A stretch of DNA of 64,000 nucleotides from Vicingaceae bacterium (GCA_028336925.1 JAOKVV010000001.1:1-64000), one strand, 5' to 3'. Counted from the stretch's first letter, positions 53,814-63,045 are shown. The notes: generated from the sequence alone by a model not told the origin. Program-made: numbers and translations.

Positions 53814-55349
53814 ATGGATAGAAAAGTACGCGTAAGATTTGCACCTAGTCCTACTGGACCATTGCATATGGGAGGAGTAAGAACAGCTCTTTATAATTAC
53901 CTTTTTGCTAAAAAGCACAATGGAGATTTTTTATTGAGAATAGAAGATACCGATCAAACTAGACTGGTAGAGGGAGCAGAGGAGTATATTGTAGAGTCCT
54001 TAAAATGGGCCGGATTAGTACCTGATGAAGGTCAAGGTTTTGGAGGAGATTTAGGTCCTTACAAACAATCAGAGCGAAAAGAACAAGAATTATATAAAAA
54101 GTATGCGCATCAATTAATTGACTCTGGTCATGCGTATTATGCATTTGATACACTTGAAGAATTGGATCAGATGCGTGAAAATTTAAAAGCAGCAGGTGTT
54201 GCTGCTCCTCAGTATAATCACATTACTCGATCAACCATGAAAAATTCTATTTCTCTGTCTACTGAAGAGGTAGAAAAGCGATTAGAGAATGGTGATCCGT
54301 ATGTCATTCGTATTCGAATTCCACGAAATGAAGAGATTAAATTTAAAGATTTGATCAGAGGTTGGGTGGTTGTTCAGTCAACTAATCTTGATGATAAAGT
54401 TTTATATAAGTCTGATGGTATGCCAACGTATCACTTGGCGAATATTGTAGATGATTATTTGATGAATATTTCACATGTTATTCGTGGTGAAGAATGGTTG
54501 CCTTCTGCCCCACTTCATGTCTTATTATATCAAGTTTTAGGTTGGGAAGATAGTATGCCTGAGTTTGCACATTTACCATTGATTCTAAAGCCTGATGGAA
54601 ATGGAAAACTAAGTAAACGTGATGGTGACCGTTTAGGTTTCCCTGTTTTTCCAATTGAGTGGAAAGATCCTCAGTCCGGAGAAATTTCTTCCGGATACAG
54701 AGAGAATGGATATTTTCCTGAAGCATTTATCAATATTTTGGCATTTTTAGGATGGAATCCGGGTACAAGCCAAGAAATGTTCAGCATGGAACAAATGATA
54801 GAAGCTTTTACCTTGGAGCGTGTTGGAAAAGCGGGAGCTAAATATGATCCGGAAAAGGCAAAATGGTTTAACCAGCAATATTTAAGATCTACAGATAATC
54901 AAGAGCTTGCAAAAAAAATTCAACCTAAAGCTATAGAGATGTGCTTAGAAAAATCCAATGATTTGGAATTTTTGGCCGGAGTTTGTGGTATGATGAAAGA
55001 GCGAGCTACTTTTTTAAATGAAATTTTAACTGAAGGAAGTTATTTCTTTTCACGTCCTACTGAGTTCGATGATAAGACTTATCGCAAGAAATGGAAGGAA
55101 GAAACGCCAGCTTTAATGGCTGAATGGAAAGCTGAAATGGCTTCTATTGATACTTTTAACGCTGAAAATTGTGAAACCCTATTCAAATCGTTTTTAGAGA
55201 AAAAGGGAGTTGGTTTAGGTGCTGCTTTGCCTAACTTTAGATTGATGGTAACAGGTTTGGGAATGGGGCCTTCTATGTTTGAAATTGCTGAACTATTGGG
55301 CAAAGACGAAGTTCTTGGCAGAATGGAAGATGCATTAGAAAAGCTATAA
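53814..55349 (+). CDS. gltX: Glutamyl-tRNA synthetase
   Basis: 511 residues. Class I signature RFAPSPTGPLHMGGVRTALYN (HIGH-like HMGG) at the start and KMSKS-like GKLSKRDGD at about 263-271. The remaining core and the C-terminal helical anticodon-binding domain are of normal length. It charges tRNA-Glu, and in organisms using GatCAB also tRNA-Gln; gatA elsewhere in this window fits transamidation if no GlnRS exists. folB follows two bases after the stop. Confidence 0.96.
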   Translation: MDRKVRVRFAPSPTGPLHMGGVRTALYNYLFAKKHNGDFLLRIEDTDQTRLVEGAEEYIVESLKWAGLVPDEGQGFGGDLGPYKQSERKEQELYKKYAHQLIDSGHAYYAFDTLEELDQMRENLKAAGVAAPQYNHITRSTMKNSISLSTEEVEKRLENGDPYVIRIRIPRNEEIKFKDLIRGWVVVQSTNLDDKVLYKSDGMPTYHLANIVDDYLMNISHVIRGEEWLPSAPLHVLLYQVLGWEDSMPEFAHLPLILKPDGNGKLSKRDGDRLGFPVFPIEWKDPQSGEISSGYRENGYFPEAFINILAFLGWNPGTSQEMFSMEQMIEAFTLERVGKAGAKYDPEKAKWFNQQYLRSTDNQELAKKIQPKAIEMCLEKSNDLEFLAGVCGMMKERATFLNEILTEGSYFFSRPTEFDDKTYRKKWKEETPALMAEWKAEMASIDTFNAENCETLFKSFLEKKGVGLGAALPNFRLMVTGLGMGPSMFEIAELLGKDEVLGRMEDALEKL

Positions 55350-55351
55350 GA

Positions 55352-55705
55352 ATGAATAAAATAGTTATTGAAGAAATGACTTTTTTTGCTCGTCATGGAT
55401 TTTATCCAGAAGAGAATGTCATTGGTGGAAAATTTGAAGTAGACCTTGAATTTGAAACTGTATTTTCAGAAAAGGCACGTGAGAATGATGATTTGGTAGG
55501 TACGGTAAATTATGAGAATGTATACGCTATTGTGAAAGAGGAAATGGCAATTACTTCTAAATTATTGGAGCATGTAGCGGATAGAATTGTTACAAGGCTA
55601 TACCGAGAGTTATCAGAAATAACATTTATTCGACTTAAAGTAAGTAAATTAAATCCCCCGATGGGCGGAGAAATAGGCCGTGTTTCGGTAATTTTAGAGA
55701 AATAG
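55352..55705 (+). CDS. folB: Dihydroneopterin aldolase
   Basis: 117 residues, normal FolB length. Conserved elements: the start IVIEEMTFFARHGFYPEE (ARHGFYPEE), GTVNYENVY and LLEHVADRI, and the C-terminal KLNPPMGGEIGRVSV. It converts 7,8-dihydroneopterin to 6-hydroxymethyl-7,8-dihydropterin in folate synthesis. It is co-transcribed with gltX. Confidence 0.93.
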   Translation: MNKIVIEEMTFFARHGFYPEENVIGGKFEVDLEFETVFSEKARENDDLVGTVNYENVYAIVKEEMAITSKLLEHVADRIVTRLYRELSEITFIRLKVSKLNPPMGGEIGRVSVILEK

Positions 55706-55760
55706 GATTTAATAGAGGAGTTTCTAAAACAAATTGTTAATTTTGCTCCTCGATTAAAAT

Positions 55761-55831
55761 GGTCTCGTGGCCGAGCGGCTAGGCAGTGGTCTGCAAAACC
55801 ATCCACAGCGGTTCGAATCCGCTCGAGACCT
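55761..55831 (+). tRNA. tRNA-Cys (anticodon GCA)
   Basis: Cloverleaf with acceptor GGTCTCG / CGAGACC, anticodon loop CTGCAAA (anticodon GCA) and T-arm GCGG TTCGAAT CCGC. The 3' CCA is not encoded. A -7-like TAATTTTG lies at 55738-55745, so it may have its own promoter or be processed from the gltX-folB transcript. Confidence 0.95.
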
Positions 55832-55832
55832 C

Positions 55833-55880
55833 AAAGTTCCATTCATATTCCGTTACTTCGGGATTCGGATGGGACTTTTT
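55833..55880 (+). terminator. Terminator after tRNA-Cys
   Basis: Stem of about 12 pairs between AAAGTTCCATTC and the segment GGATGGGACTTT (two G-U pairs), with a T6 tract after it. Confidence 0.7.
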
Positions 55881-55891
55881 TATATCAACAT

Positions 55892-56458
55892 ATGCGAATT
55901 CTTCTGTTAGATAATTACGATTCTTTTACCCACAACCTGCTTCATTACTTGGAGAAAGTAACTGATGTCCCTGTAGATGTAATTAGAAATGATGTTATTA
56001 GCTTAGCTGAAGTAGAAAAATATGACTCCATTGTTTTATCTCCTGGGCCTGGCTTACCTGAAGAACCGGGAATTCTAATGCCGTTAATTAATCGATTTAA
56101 AGAAGAAAAAAAGATTTTAGGAGTATGCTTAGGTCATCAAGCTTTAGCGATCTCTTATGGAGCTAATTTGACTAATTTACCGCAAGTTTCTCATGGTATA
56201 GCTGCTACTATTGATATAAAAAGCAATACTGGAATTTTTGGTGAGTGCCCTAATCAGCTTAAAGTAGGTCGCTATCATTCTTGGACCGTAAAAGAGGTTG
56301 ATTTGCCATCAGAACTAAATGCTGATGCTATTGACTCTGAAAATAATGTAATGGCATTTTCACATAAATCTCTTCCTCTTTATGGTGTTCAATTCCATCC
56401 AGAATCTATTCTTACTGAGTTTGGGGAGGAAATGATAAGGAATTGGGTGGAGTTGTAA
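55892..56458 (+). CDS. pabA: Aminodeoxychorismate/anthranilate synthase glutaminase subunit
   Basis: 188 residues of a class I glutamine amidotransferase. LLLDNYDSFTHNL at the start, LSPGPGLPEEPG, the nucleophile in GVCLGHQALA (Cys about 79) and the catalytic His/Glu pair in GVQFHPESILT are all present. Such proteins serve PabB (folate) or TrpE (tryptophan); the proximity of folB hints at the folate pathway, but the sequence alone does not decide between PabA and TrpG. Confidence 0.9.
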   Translation: MRILLLDNYDSFTHNLLHYLEKVTDVPVDVIRNDVISLAEVEKYDSIVLSPGPGLPEEPGILMPLINRFKEEKKILGVCLGHQALAISYGANLTNLPQVSHGIAATIDIKSNTGIFGECPNQLKVGRYHSWTVKEVDLPSELNADAIDSENNVMAFSHKSLPLYGVQFHPESILTEFGEEMIRNWVEL

Positions 56459-56538
56459 GGTTATTTTTGCGTTTTAATGGGTTGAAAGCAAATTAATTTT
56501 ATATTTAGGGCTTATTTATAAAATCAAACTTAAATTTT

Positions 56539-57147
56539 ATGAAGAAATTAAAACAAATTTTAGGGGTTGCACTGGTTGCAACAATGGTTCTTTCATCATG
56601 TACTGCTGAAAAAAGAGTTTATACTAAGGGGTATAATATCAATTGGTATGGTGGAAAATCTAAGGTGAATCAAGTTTCAGCTGAGAAGCTAAAAACAAAT
56701 CATTTAGAGAGTTTAACAGCTTCTTCAGTTACAGGCTTGTCTGATGATCTGAATTATCAAGAAATGAAATTCAGATCAATAGAAGTGATGCCTTATCCTT
56801 TAACTGAAACAAAGACGGATAAAAAAGCAATTTCTGCTTCTGTTATCGCTGCTGTTGAATCAGCTGATATGCCTAAAGTTGTTAAGAAGACAATTATCAT
56901 AAAGGCTAAAAAAATGAACCCAGAAGCAATGCCTGAAAGCGGTGAAAAAAGCCAAGTAGTAGCTTTAATTCTTGCTATTGTTGTTGGTGGCTTGGGTATT
57001 CATAGATTTTACTTAGGATACACTTGGCAAGGTGTAGTTCAATTATTAACTTTAGGAGCATGTGGTATTTGGTCATTAATTGACTTAATTAGAATCGCGA
57101 CAGGTGATTTAGGTCCAAATGGAGGTAAATACGATGAAACCTTATAA
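56539..57147 (+). CDS. TM2-domain lipoprotein
   Basis: 202 residues. Lipoprotein signal with lipobox LSSC (Cys21). A low-complexity middle part (about 30-135) precedes a TM2 domain with SQVVALILAIVVGGLGIHRFYLG and GACGIWSLIDLIRI (two helices; key residues GGLGIHRFYLGY). A lipid anchor joined to a TM2 pair is an arrangement found in Bacteroidota. Function unknown. Confidence 0.85.
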   Translation: MKKLKQILGVALVATMVLSSCTAEKRVYTKGYNINWYGGKSKVNQVSAEKLKTNHLESLTASSVTGLSDDLNYQEMKFRSIEVMPYPLTETKTDKKAISASVIAAVESADMPKVVKKTIIIKAKKMNPEAMPESGEKSQVVALILAIVVGGLGIHRFYLGYTWQGVVQLLTLGACGIWSLIDLIRIATGDLGPNGGKYDETL

Positions 57148-57150
57148 TTC

Positions 57151-57465
57151 TTGAAAAATACTATTCTAAAATTATATTTTGGAGGGTTAATAGCAGTACC
57201 AATAGTATTACTGCTGTTACCCTCCAGTTTTTTTGACAGTGGTCAATCGGTATGTTTGTCAGTATTATTTTTTGATACCACCTGTAACGGTTGTGGTATT
57301 ACGCGAGCAGTTCATCACTTTTTGCATTTTGAATTTGCAGAGGCCTATGCATACAATAAGCTGGTCGTAATAGTGCTTCCTGCTTTAATCTATGGATGGC
57401 AAGATGAGTTACGAAAAACGTATAAAAAGATAAAACGAATGACAGACACAAAAAAAGAGGATTAA
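57151..57465 (+). CDS. DUF2752 family membrane protein
   Basis: 104 residues from a TTG start four bases after the TM2 gene. Hydrophobic segments at about 7-24 and 66-82 flank the DUF2752 motif CNGCGITRAVHHF (about 47-59). The family is small, membrane-bound and of unknown function. TM2 and DUF2752 genes are frequently adjacent in Bacteroidota, as here, so the two products may act together. Confidence 0.85.
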   Translation: MKNTILKLYFGGLIAVPIVLLLLPSSFFDSGQSVCLSVLFFDTTCNGCGITRAVHHFLHFEFAEAYAYNKLVVIVLPALIYGWQDELRKTYKKIKRMTDTKKED

Positions 57466-57484
57466 CTTAGTTAATCCTCTTTTT
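57451..57484. terminator. Bidirectional terminator
   Basis: A perfect 13-bp stem AAAGAGGATTAAC / GTTAATCCTCTTT with a TTA loop, flanked by an A tract on the left and T on the right. It closes the DUF2752 unit from the left and the TRL cluster from the right. Confidence 0.85.
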
Positions 57485-57508
57485 CAAATATTCAATTGGT
57501 TCAAGAAA

Positions 57509-57799
57509 TTACTCTCCCGTAACCTTAGTTCTGAATTTAGTAACAATAAAGCCACTAACTATTTCTTGATCAACAGTTGCAACTTTTGTAATGTTACCTT
57601 TTTTGGCAGCTGTTGTGATGCTTAAGTCTGCATCACCAAACATAATTCCAAAATAAGCTTTCTTTTCTGCGATGCCTACTTTAGTTCCAACACTATTTTT
57701 AGTAACTAATGCTTTTGGGTAGGTATACGGTCCTGAAATAGAACAAGAAGATAGCAAAGCTACAAAGCAACCTATTGTAATTGTATGTATTAATTTCAT
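57509..57799 (-). CDS. TRL-like family lipoprotein (copy 3)
   Basis: 96 residues. Lipoprotein signal with lipobox SSCS (about Cys19). The mature part contains VGTKVGIAEKKAYFGI, DLSITTAAKKGNITKVATVD and a final KVTGE. The pattern GTK.G-(S/A)-..F...D.S...AAKKG.I-..VD-...VTGE repeats in the next two genes, marking a tandem family of TRL-like proteins. Outer-membrane-associated and of unknown role. Confidence 0.82.
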   Translation of the reverse strand: MKLIHTITIGCFVALLSSCSISGPYTYPKALVTKNSVGTKVGIAEKKAYFGIMFGDADLSITTAAKKGNITKVATVDQEIVSGFIVTKFRTKVTGE

Positions 57800-57815
57800 A
57801 ATATTTTTGTTTTAA

Positions 57816-58097
57816 TTATTCTCCTGTTACTATTAATTCCTTTTTACCAAATATGAGGTAATTGGTATACTTTACATCTACAGTTGAGATACCACCTTTG
57901 ATTTTACCTCTTTTTGCAGCCTCTGCAACGCTGTAATCTTTGTTCAATTCGATAACACCAAAAATCACAGTAGTTTCACTGATTCCTTTTTTGGGGCCAA
58001 TTGGCAATTCAGTAACAGCTAAAGGAGTTGTTATTGAACAAGAAGATAATAATGCAGCTAGAATTGCTGTACTAGCTAAGTATTTTATATTTTTCAT
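57816..58097 (-). CDS. TRL-like family lipoprotein (copy 2)
   Basis: 93 residues. Lipobox LLSSC (about Cys20) and the same core as its neighbours: PIGPKKGISETTVIFGVIEL, DYSVAEAAKRGKIKGGISTVD and a C-terminal VTGE. It lies 16 bases upstream of copy 3 and 28 bases downstream of copy 1, all in one direction, so the three are probably co-transcribed. Confidence 0.82.
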   Translation of the reverse strand: MKNIKYLASTAILAALLSSCSITTPLAVTELPIGPKKGISETTVIFGVIELNKDYSVAEAAKRGKIKGGISTVDVKYTNYLIFGKKELIVTGE

Positions 58098-58125
58098 CTA
58101 GATTCTCTTTAAATTTAATAATTAA

Positions 58126-58380
58126 TTATTCTCCGGTTACAATTGTTTTATAGAAAGGGAAAACACAAATAGTAAGTTTTGTATCAACGCTTCCAATTTT
58201 CTCAATTTTAGCTTTTTTAGCTGTTGTGGCCATTGTAAAATCTTTATCCTTTGAGAAGACTCCTACTCTTGAAACACCTTTCTTTGTTCCAATTGGGTTT
58301 CCTGTAACTGTATGTGATTCATAAACCACACAAGATGACAACGAAAATATAACCGCAGCCAGTAATGTTAATTTTTTCAT
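58126..58380 (-). CDS. TRL-like family lipoprotein (copy 1)
   Basis: 84 residues. Lipoprotein signal with lipobox LSSC (Cys17), then GNPIGTKKGVSRVGVFS, DFTMATTAKKAKIEKIGSVD and the terminal TIVTGE. It is the first and shortest of three paralogues, with the core best matching the TRL family (tRNA-associated-locus proteins). No experimental function is known. Confidence 0.82.
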   Translation of the reverse strand: MKKLTLLAAVIFSLSSCVVYESHTVTGNPIGTKKGVSRVGVFSKDKDFTMATTAKKAKIEKIGSVDTKLTICVFPFYKTIVTGE

Positions 58381-58497
58381 AAAATAGATATAATAGATTA
58401 ATAAATTAAAAGGGAACTTAGGTCCATCTTTTACATTTGATACAATGATAGTAAATAAAAATTGATAAAAAAGTTAATACTAAGTTGGGTATTGTAT

Positions 58498-58530
58498 AAA
58501 AAAAAAGAGGCTTAACATGTGCTAAGCCTC
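58498..58530 (-). terminator. Terminator of the aldehyde dehydrogenase gene
   Basis: Eight-base perfect stem GAGGCTTA / TAAGCCTC with an 8-base loop. The A9 tract on its left is a T9 tract on the minus strand. Confidence 0.8.
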
Positions 58531-58552
58531 CTAAAATATTTTTAAATCAAAA

Positions 58553-60100
58553 TTATAAGTCAAACTTAATACCTTGCGCTAATGGCAGGTCATTACCATA
58601 ATTAATGGTATTGGTTTGTCTTCTCATGTAAGCTTTCCAAGCATCAGAACCTGATTCTCTTCCACCACCGGTTTCTTTCTCTCCACCAAATGCACCGCCA
58701 ATTTCAGCACCTGAAGTACCAATATTTACGTTAGCTATTCCGCAATCTGAACCTTGTGTAGATAAGAATAACTCCATTTCACGCATGCTTGAAGTCATTA
58801 TAGCAGATGATAGTCCCTGAACTACGCCATTTTGAAGAGCAATAGCTTCATCAAGCGTACTGTATTTCATGATGTATAATATTGGTGCAAATGTTTCATG
58901 CTGAACAATTTCCCAAGAGTTATCAGCTTCAGCAATTGAAGGTTTTACATAACAACCTGACTCATATCCTTCGCCTTCATAAACTCCGCCTTCAACAATC
59001 ACATTGCCACCGCTAGCTTTCACCTTTTCAATTGCAGCTAAGTACGCATTTACAGAATCAGTATCAATTAATGGACCTACGTGATTATTTTCATCCAATG
59101 GATTACCAATTCTCAATTGCTTGTAAGCATTTACTAATTTCTCTTTTACCGTATCATATAGGCTTTCGTGGATAATTAATCTTCTTGTTGAAGTACATCT
59201 TTGTCCACAAGTACCTACAGCACCAAATACCATTGCAGGAATACACATTTCTAAATCTGCTGATTCAGTTATAATAATTGCATTGTTTCCTCCTAACTCT
59301 AATAATGATTTACCTAAACGTTTTGCTACCGTTTCTGCAACTATTTTACCCATTCTGATAGAACCTGTAGCAGAAACTAAAGCTACTCGCTTATCATTGG
59401 TCATTATTTCTCCAATTTTATAATCACCTGTAATTAAACAGCTAATTCCTTCTGGTAAGTTGTTGTCTGCTAATACTTCAGCAATAATATTTTGACAAGC
59501 TACACTACAAAGAGGTGTTTTTTCAGATCCTTTCCAAACACAAACATCTCCTGAAACCCAGGCCAAAGCTGTATTCCATGCCCAAACTGCTACAGGGAAA
59601 TTAAATGCAGAAATAATTCCAACAATTCCTAAAGGATGATACTGCTCATACATTCTGTGATTTGGTCGCTCTGAGTGCATTGTTAGACCGTGAAGTTGAC
59701 GAGAAAGACCTACTGCAAATTCGCAGATATCGATCATTTCTTGAACCTCGCCCAATCCTTCTTGGTATGATTTTCCCATTTCGTAGGACACCAACTTACC
59801 TAAAGCTTCTTTTTTCTCTCTTAATTTATCCCCAAATTGGCGAACCATGTCACCTCTTTTTGGTGCAGGAACAGTTCTCCAACTCTTGAAGGCAGCTTCA
59901 GCCTTAGCAATTACCTCTTGGTATTCTTTTTCGGTTGTAACACCCACTTTACCTATTTCAGCGCCATCTACAGGTGAAAAAGAGGCAATTGGATCTAAGT
60001 CATTTGACATCCACTTACTTCCTGTAGATGTTCCACTATTTAGGGCTTTTAAGCCAAGTTCTTTAAGTTCTTTTGTAATATCGATTACAGTATGAGCCAT
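58553..60100 (-). CDS. ALDH7-type aldehyde dehydrogenase
   Basis: 515 residues. The NAD-binding Rossmann part has GIISAFNFPVAVWAWN and VSATGSIRMGK; the catalytic Glu lies in LELGGNNA and the nucleophilic Cys in GQRCTSTRR (about 300). The close fit to antiquitin-type sequences (GGEKETGGGRESGSDAWK near the end) suggests alpha-aminoadipic/piperideine-6-carboxylate semialdehyde dehydrogenase of lysine breakdown. The gene stands alone between two terminators, with a -7 element at 60133-60140. Confidence 0.88.
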   Translation of the reverse strand: MAHTVIDITKELKELGLKALNSGTSTGSKWMSNDLDPIASFSPVDGAEIGKVGVTTEKEYQEVIAKAEAAFKSWRTVPAPKRGDMVRQFGDKLREKKEALGKLVSYEMGKSYQEGLGEVQEMIDICEFAVGLSRQLHGLTMHSERPNHRMYEQYHPLGIVGIISAFNFPVAVWAWNTALAWVSGDVCVWKGSEKTPLCSVACQNIIAEVLADNNLPEGISCLITGDYKIGEIMTNDKRVALVSATGSIRMGKIVAETVAKRLGKSLLELGGNNAIIITESADLEMCIPAMVFGAVGTCGQRCTSTRRLIIHESLYDTVKEKLVNAYKQLRIGNPLDENNHVGPLIDTDSVNAYLAAIEKVKASGGNVIVEGGVYEGEGYESGCYVKPSIAEADNSWEIVQHETFAPILYIMKYSTLDEAIALQNGVVQGLSSAIMTSSMREMELFLSTQGSDCGIANVNIGTSGAEIGGAFGGEKETGGGRESGSDAWKAYMRRQTNTINYGNDLPLAQGIKFDL

Positions 60101-60132
60101 AATATATTTTTAATGTAAGTATTCAATTTCCA

Positions 60133-60140
60133 CAAAGGTA
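60133..60140 (-). promoter_or_regulatory. Candidate promoter of the ALDH gene
   Basis: The minus strand reads TACCTTTG (TAnnTTTG). A TTG at 60165-60167 lies 24 bases upstream, slightly long. The leader would be about 25 bases. Confidence 0.45.
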
Positions 60141-60179
60141 GGATTTCAAGAGGTGGTATAAAAGCAAATTTATGGCAAA

Positions 60180-60214
60180 TAAAAATCCCCTCAAAAAATG
60201 AATTTTGAGGGGAT
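60180..60214 (-). terminator. Terminator of the DUF3078 gene
   Basis: A perfect 12-bp stem ATCCCCTCAAAA / TTTTGAGGGGAT with a six-base loop. The left A-rich flank gives a T tract on the minus strand. Confidence 0.85.
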
Positions 60215-60230
60215 AAAGATGTTGATATTA

Positions 60231-61142
60231 TTAGAATTTATAAGCTAGTCCAACGCTTAAAACTTGTTTGAATTGAGTTCTTGGTCCTACTTTGTCTACT
60301 GTGCCATCATTATTACTATCAATTTCGATATCAATGTCATCATCATAAATAACTGTTGCAGATACATTTGCAGTAATAAATTTATTTACTTTCATGGATA
60401 GAATTGTTTCCCAGTTTACATCAATGTTTTGTGGATTATTAGCATAGTTAGAAAACAGATCTATTCTTGATTGTAAATTCACATTTTCTAAAATATTTTG
60501 CTTGTATTGTAACCTTGCAAACCCTCCAATTTCTGTCCGCAATACTTCATTTTTTTCTACACCAAATGCACCTATTGCATTTAATGAATCATCAATAACA
60601 ATGGTAAACTTCGCTGTAACAGGAGATAAATAAGCAGAGAATATTTTGTTAGGCTTATAATCCATACCAATAGAAGTTAAAACGTATGCTGGAGCTAAGA
60701 AGTCTGATATCCTAGTAATTTCAGCTGGCGAATTATAACCTGGCGCAAACTGTGATTTAAAGTTCACTAATCCGGTATAGTACCACTTTTCTGATGCTTG
60801 ACGTCCATATTTTGAGGTAAAGTCAATTTTGTCATCACTTTTTATGAAGTCAGCTGTTCCTTGTTGTACAATACCGTAACCCAAGTCTAAGCTGTTTTCC
60901 CAAGTATGAATTCCCTTTTTGTAGTTGGCAAAAAGGTTTACAAATCCATTTAAGGCTGCTGAACTTTGTCCACCACCGGCCCAGTTGCTCAATGCTACTT
61001 GTGATAAATTAAAGGAAGCTAGTCCTCCTTTTGTCCAATTATTGTCTTCTTTTACCTCAGGAGTTGTTTGTCCAAAAACGGATGCGCTAAAAGTAGTTGT
61101 TACTATTGCAGCTACTGCCACTGTTGCTTTAATACTTTTCAT
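60231..61142 (-). CDS. DUF3078 outer-membrane beta-barrel protein
   Basis: 303 residues. Signal peptide (about 1-24, ending ASVFGQ). The DUF3078 signature at the mature start is WTKGGLASFNLSQVALSNWAGGGQSS (key residues NLSQVALSNWAGGG), followed by alternating hydrophobic beta strands to a C-terminal aromatic residue (GLAYKF), typical of outer-membrane barrels. Function unknown. Confidence 0.88.
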   Translation of the reverse strand: MKSIKATVAVAAIVTTTFSASVFGQTTPEVKEDNNWTKGGLASFNLSQVALSNWAGGGQSSAALNGFVNLFANYKKGIHTWENSLDLGYGIVQQGTADFIKSDDKIDFTSKYGRQASEKWYYTGLVNFKSQFAPGYNSPAEITRISDFLAPAYVLTSIGMDYKPNKIFSAYLSPVTAKFTIVIDDSLNAIGAFGVEKNEVLRTEIGGFARLQYKQNILENVNLQSRIDLFSNYANNPQNIDVNWETILSMKVNKFITANVSATVIYDDDIDIEIDSNNDGTVDKVGPRTQFKQVLSVGLAYKF

Positions 61143-61331
61143 TGAAAAATGGATTGTGGTTAAAATTTGGTTAGTGTTAAAAAAAATTAAATGTATTTCA
61201 GTGTGCGAAATAAACCAATTTAACGTTAAATCAATCTTTAAATTCGCTGAATTGATAAAATTCGCTTATAAGAAGTTGGTTTGGACAATTTTCTGGCCCA
61301 AACTTAATTGAAACCTTTCTGTTTAATAACA

Positions 61332-62594
61332 ATGAATAAACTTGTCCTGATTCCAATAATTGCTTTACTATTTTTACTTATTGATTGGTATGTTTTTCAG
61401 GGGATAAAATTTCTGATTCATTCTTTTTCTGCACCCACACAGCGATTTTTAAAATATACCTATTGGTGTATAACTATTCTAACGCTCATCGCATTTTTAA
61501 TCTATCACTTTGTAAATGTGGATGCATACTCTAAGTCTGCGCGTATGTTTTTACTGGTAGGGGTATTTATCAATTATATAGCTAAGCTCTTTTTTGTTGT
61601 TTTTCTTTTAATTGATGATTTTGTGCGATTAATCCGTTACATAGCAAGTCTTTTTTCATCAGAAACGACTATTTCCGAAGGTATATCAGATCATAGTAGC
61701 AAGATATCTCGTTCTGACTTTTTAGTAAAAACGGCCGCTGTTGCAGCTGTAGTGCCGCTAGTTGGTATGTCATGGGGCATAATTTCTGGTGCTCATGATT
61801 ATAGAGTTAGAAGAATTAAGTTACCATTAGCGAATCTACCAAAGGCTTTTCATGGAATGAAAATAGTACAGGTTTCTGACATTCATTCTGGTAGTTTTTG
61901 GAATAAAACAGCTGTGATGGGAGGTGTAGAAATGTTGATGAATGAAAAACCTGATATGGTTTTCTTCACAGGCGATATTGTGAACAATAGAGCAGAAGAA
62001 ATGGCTGATTGGATTTCTGTTTTTTCCAAAGTAAAAGCACCACATGGAGTTTATTCTGTCTTTGGGAACCATGATTATGGAGATTATGTAGCATGGGATT
62101 CTCCACAGCAAAAGGCAAAGAATTTAATTGATTTAGCCGCTATGCAAAAAGCTATGGGTTGGAAGTTGCTAATGAATGAAAATAAGATTATTGAAGTAAA
62201 CGGGGAGCAAATTGCGGTAGTTGGTATAGAAAATTGGGGAGCAAAAGCACGCTTTCCAAAGTATGGTAAACTTTCAGAGGCTATAAAAGGAACAGAAAAT
62301 ATAGCAATCAAACTACTATTATCTCATGATCCAAGCCATTGGCAAGCTGAGGTGCTTCCGCTATTCCCTGATATATCTGCTATGTTCTCAGGACATACAC
62401 ATGGCATGCAGTTTGGTGTAGATATTCCTGGTATAAAATGGAGTCCTGTACAATATGTTTATGATGAATGGGCAGGATTGTATCAACAAAAAGGACAATA
62501 TTTGTACGTCAATAGAGGTTTTGGCTATATTGGTTACCCCGGTAGAATTGGAATGCCTCCTGAAATAACGACCATAGAACTAGTAAGTGCTTGA
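61332..62594 (+). CDS. Membrane-anchored metallophosphoesterase
   Basis: 420 residues from the ATG at 61332; a TTG 24 bases earlier is rejected. Four N-terminal transmembrane helices (about 5-23, 37-57, 68-92 and 98-110) plus a hydrophobic segment near 140-155 precede a calcineurin-like domain with VSDIHSG, FTGDIVNN, FGNHDYGD, LLSHDPSHW and SGHTHGMQ. The layout resembles YaeI/YkuE-type phosphoesterases, which may act on lipid or cell-wall phosphoesters. The substrate is unknown. The DUF2141 gene follows four bases later. Confidence 0.9.
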   Translation: MNKLVLIPIIALLFLLIDWYVFQGIKFLIHSFSAPTQRFLKYTYWCITILTLIAFLIYHFVNVDAYSKSARMFLLVGVFINYIAKLFFVVFLLIDDFVRLIRYIASLFSSETTISEGISDHSSKISRSDFLVKTAAVAAVVPLVGMSWGIISGAHDYRVRRIKLPLANLPKAFHGMKIVQVSDIHSGSFWNKTAVMGGVEMLMNEKPDMVFFTGDIVNNRAEEMADWISVFSKVKAPHGVYSVFGNHDYGDYVAWDSPQQKAKNLIDLAAMQKAMGWKLLMNENKIIEVNGEQIAVVGIENWGAKARFPKYGKLSEAIKGTENIAIKLLLSHDPSHWQAEVLPLFPDISAMFSGHTHGMQFGVDIPGIKWSPVQYVYDEWAGLYQQKGQYLYVNRGFGYIGYPGRIGMPPEITTIELVSA

Positions 62595-62598
62595 ATAA

Positions 62599-63045
62599 AT
62601 GAAACAATTTCTTAAAAGTTTATCTATAATTACCTTTCTTGCACTGGTCATGACTTCACTTACCTCAAATAAGGTTAGTAATCTGACTATTCGTATTGAA
62701 AATATTCAACAGCAAGACGGAACTATTAGTATTATTATTTTCAAAAGTGATGATGGTTGGCTCAACGAGTACAAAAAAGCTTATTTTGCTAAAGGGACAC
62801 CCGCAAACTCCTCCGTTGTAGTTCAGCAAATTAAAGGCATACCCTATGGCACTTATGCTGTAGCTGTTCTCCACGATATAAATGATAATAAAATTGCTGA
62901 TAAATCGATAATAGGGATTCCTCAGGAACCATTCGGTTTTTCAAATTATCCAAAAATTACTTTCGGGGTTCCAGATTTTAAGGATGTTTCATTTCAAGTA
63001 AATGCTCCCAATCAAGAAATTGTTATCAAAATGATGGAGATTTAA
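62599..63045 (+). CDS. DUF2141 secreted protein
   Basis: 148 residues with a signal peptide (about 1-22). The DUF2141 features are visible: a beta-sandwich with LTIRIENIQQQDGTISIIIF at the start, GTYAVAVLHDINDNKIAD in the middle and PQEPFGFSNYPK near the end (cited as AVAVLHDINDN and PFGFSN). Function unknown; common in Bacteroidota as exported protein. It overlaps the convergent PhoD-like gene by four bases. Confidence 0.88.
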   Translation: MKQFLKSLSIITFLALVMTSLTSNKVSNLTIRIENIQQQDGTISIIIFKSDDGWLNEYKKAYFAKGTPANSSVVVQQIKGIPYGTYAVAVLHDINDNKIADKSIIGIPQEPFGFSNYPKITFGVPDFKDVSFQVNAPNQEIVIKMMEI

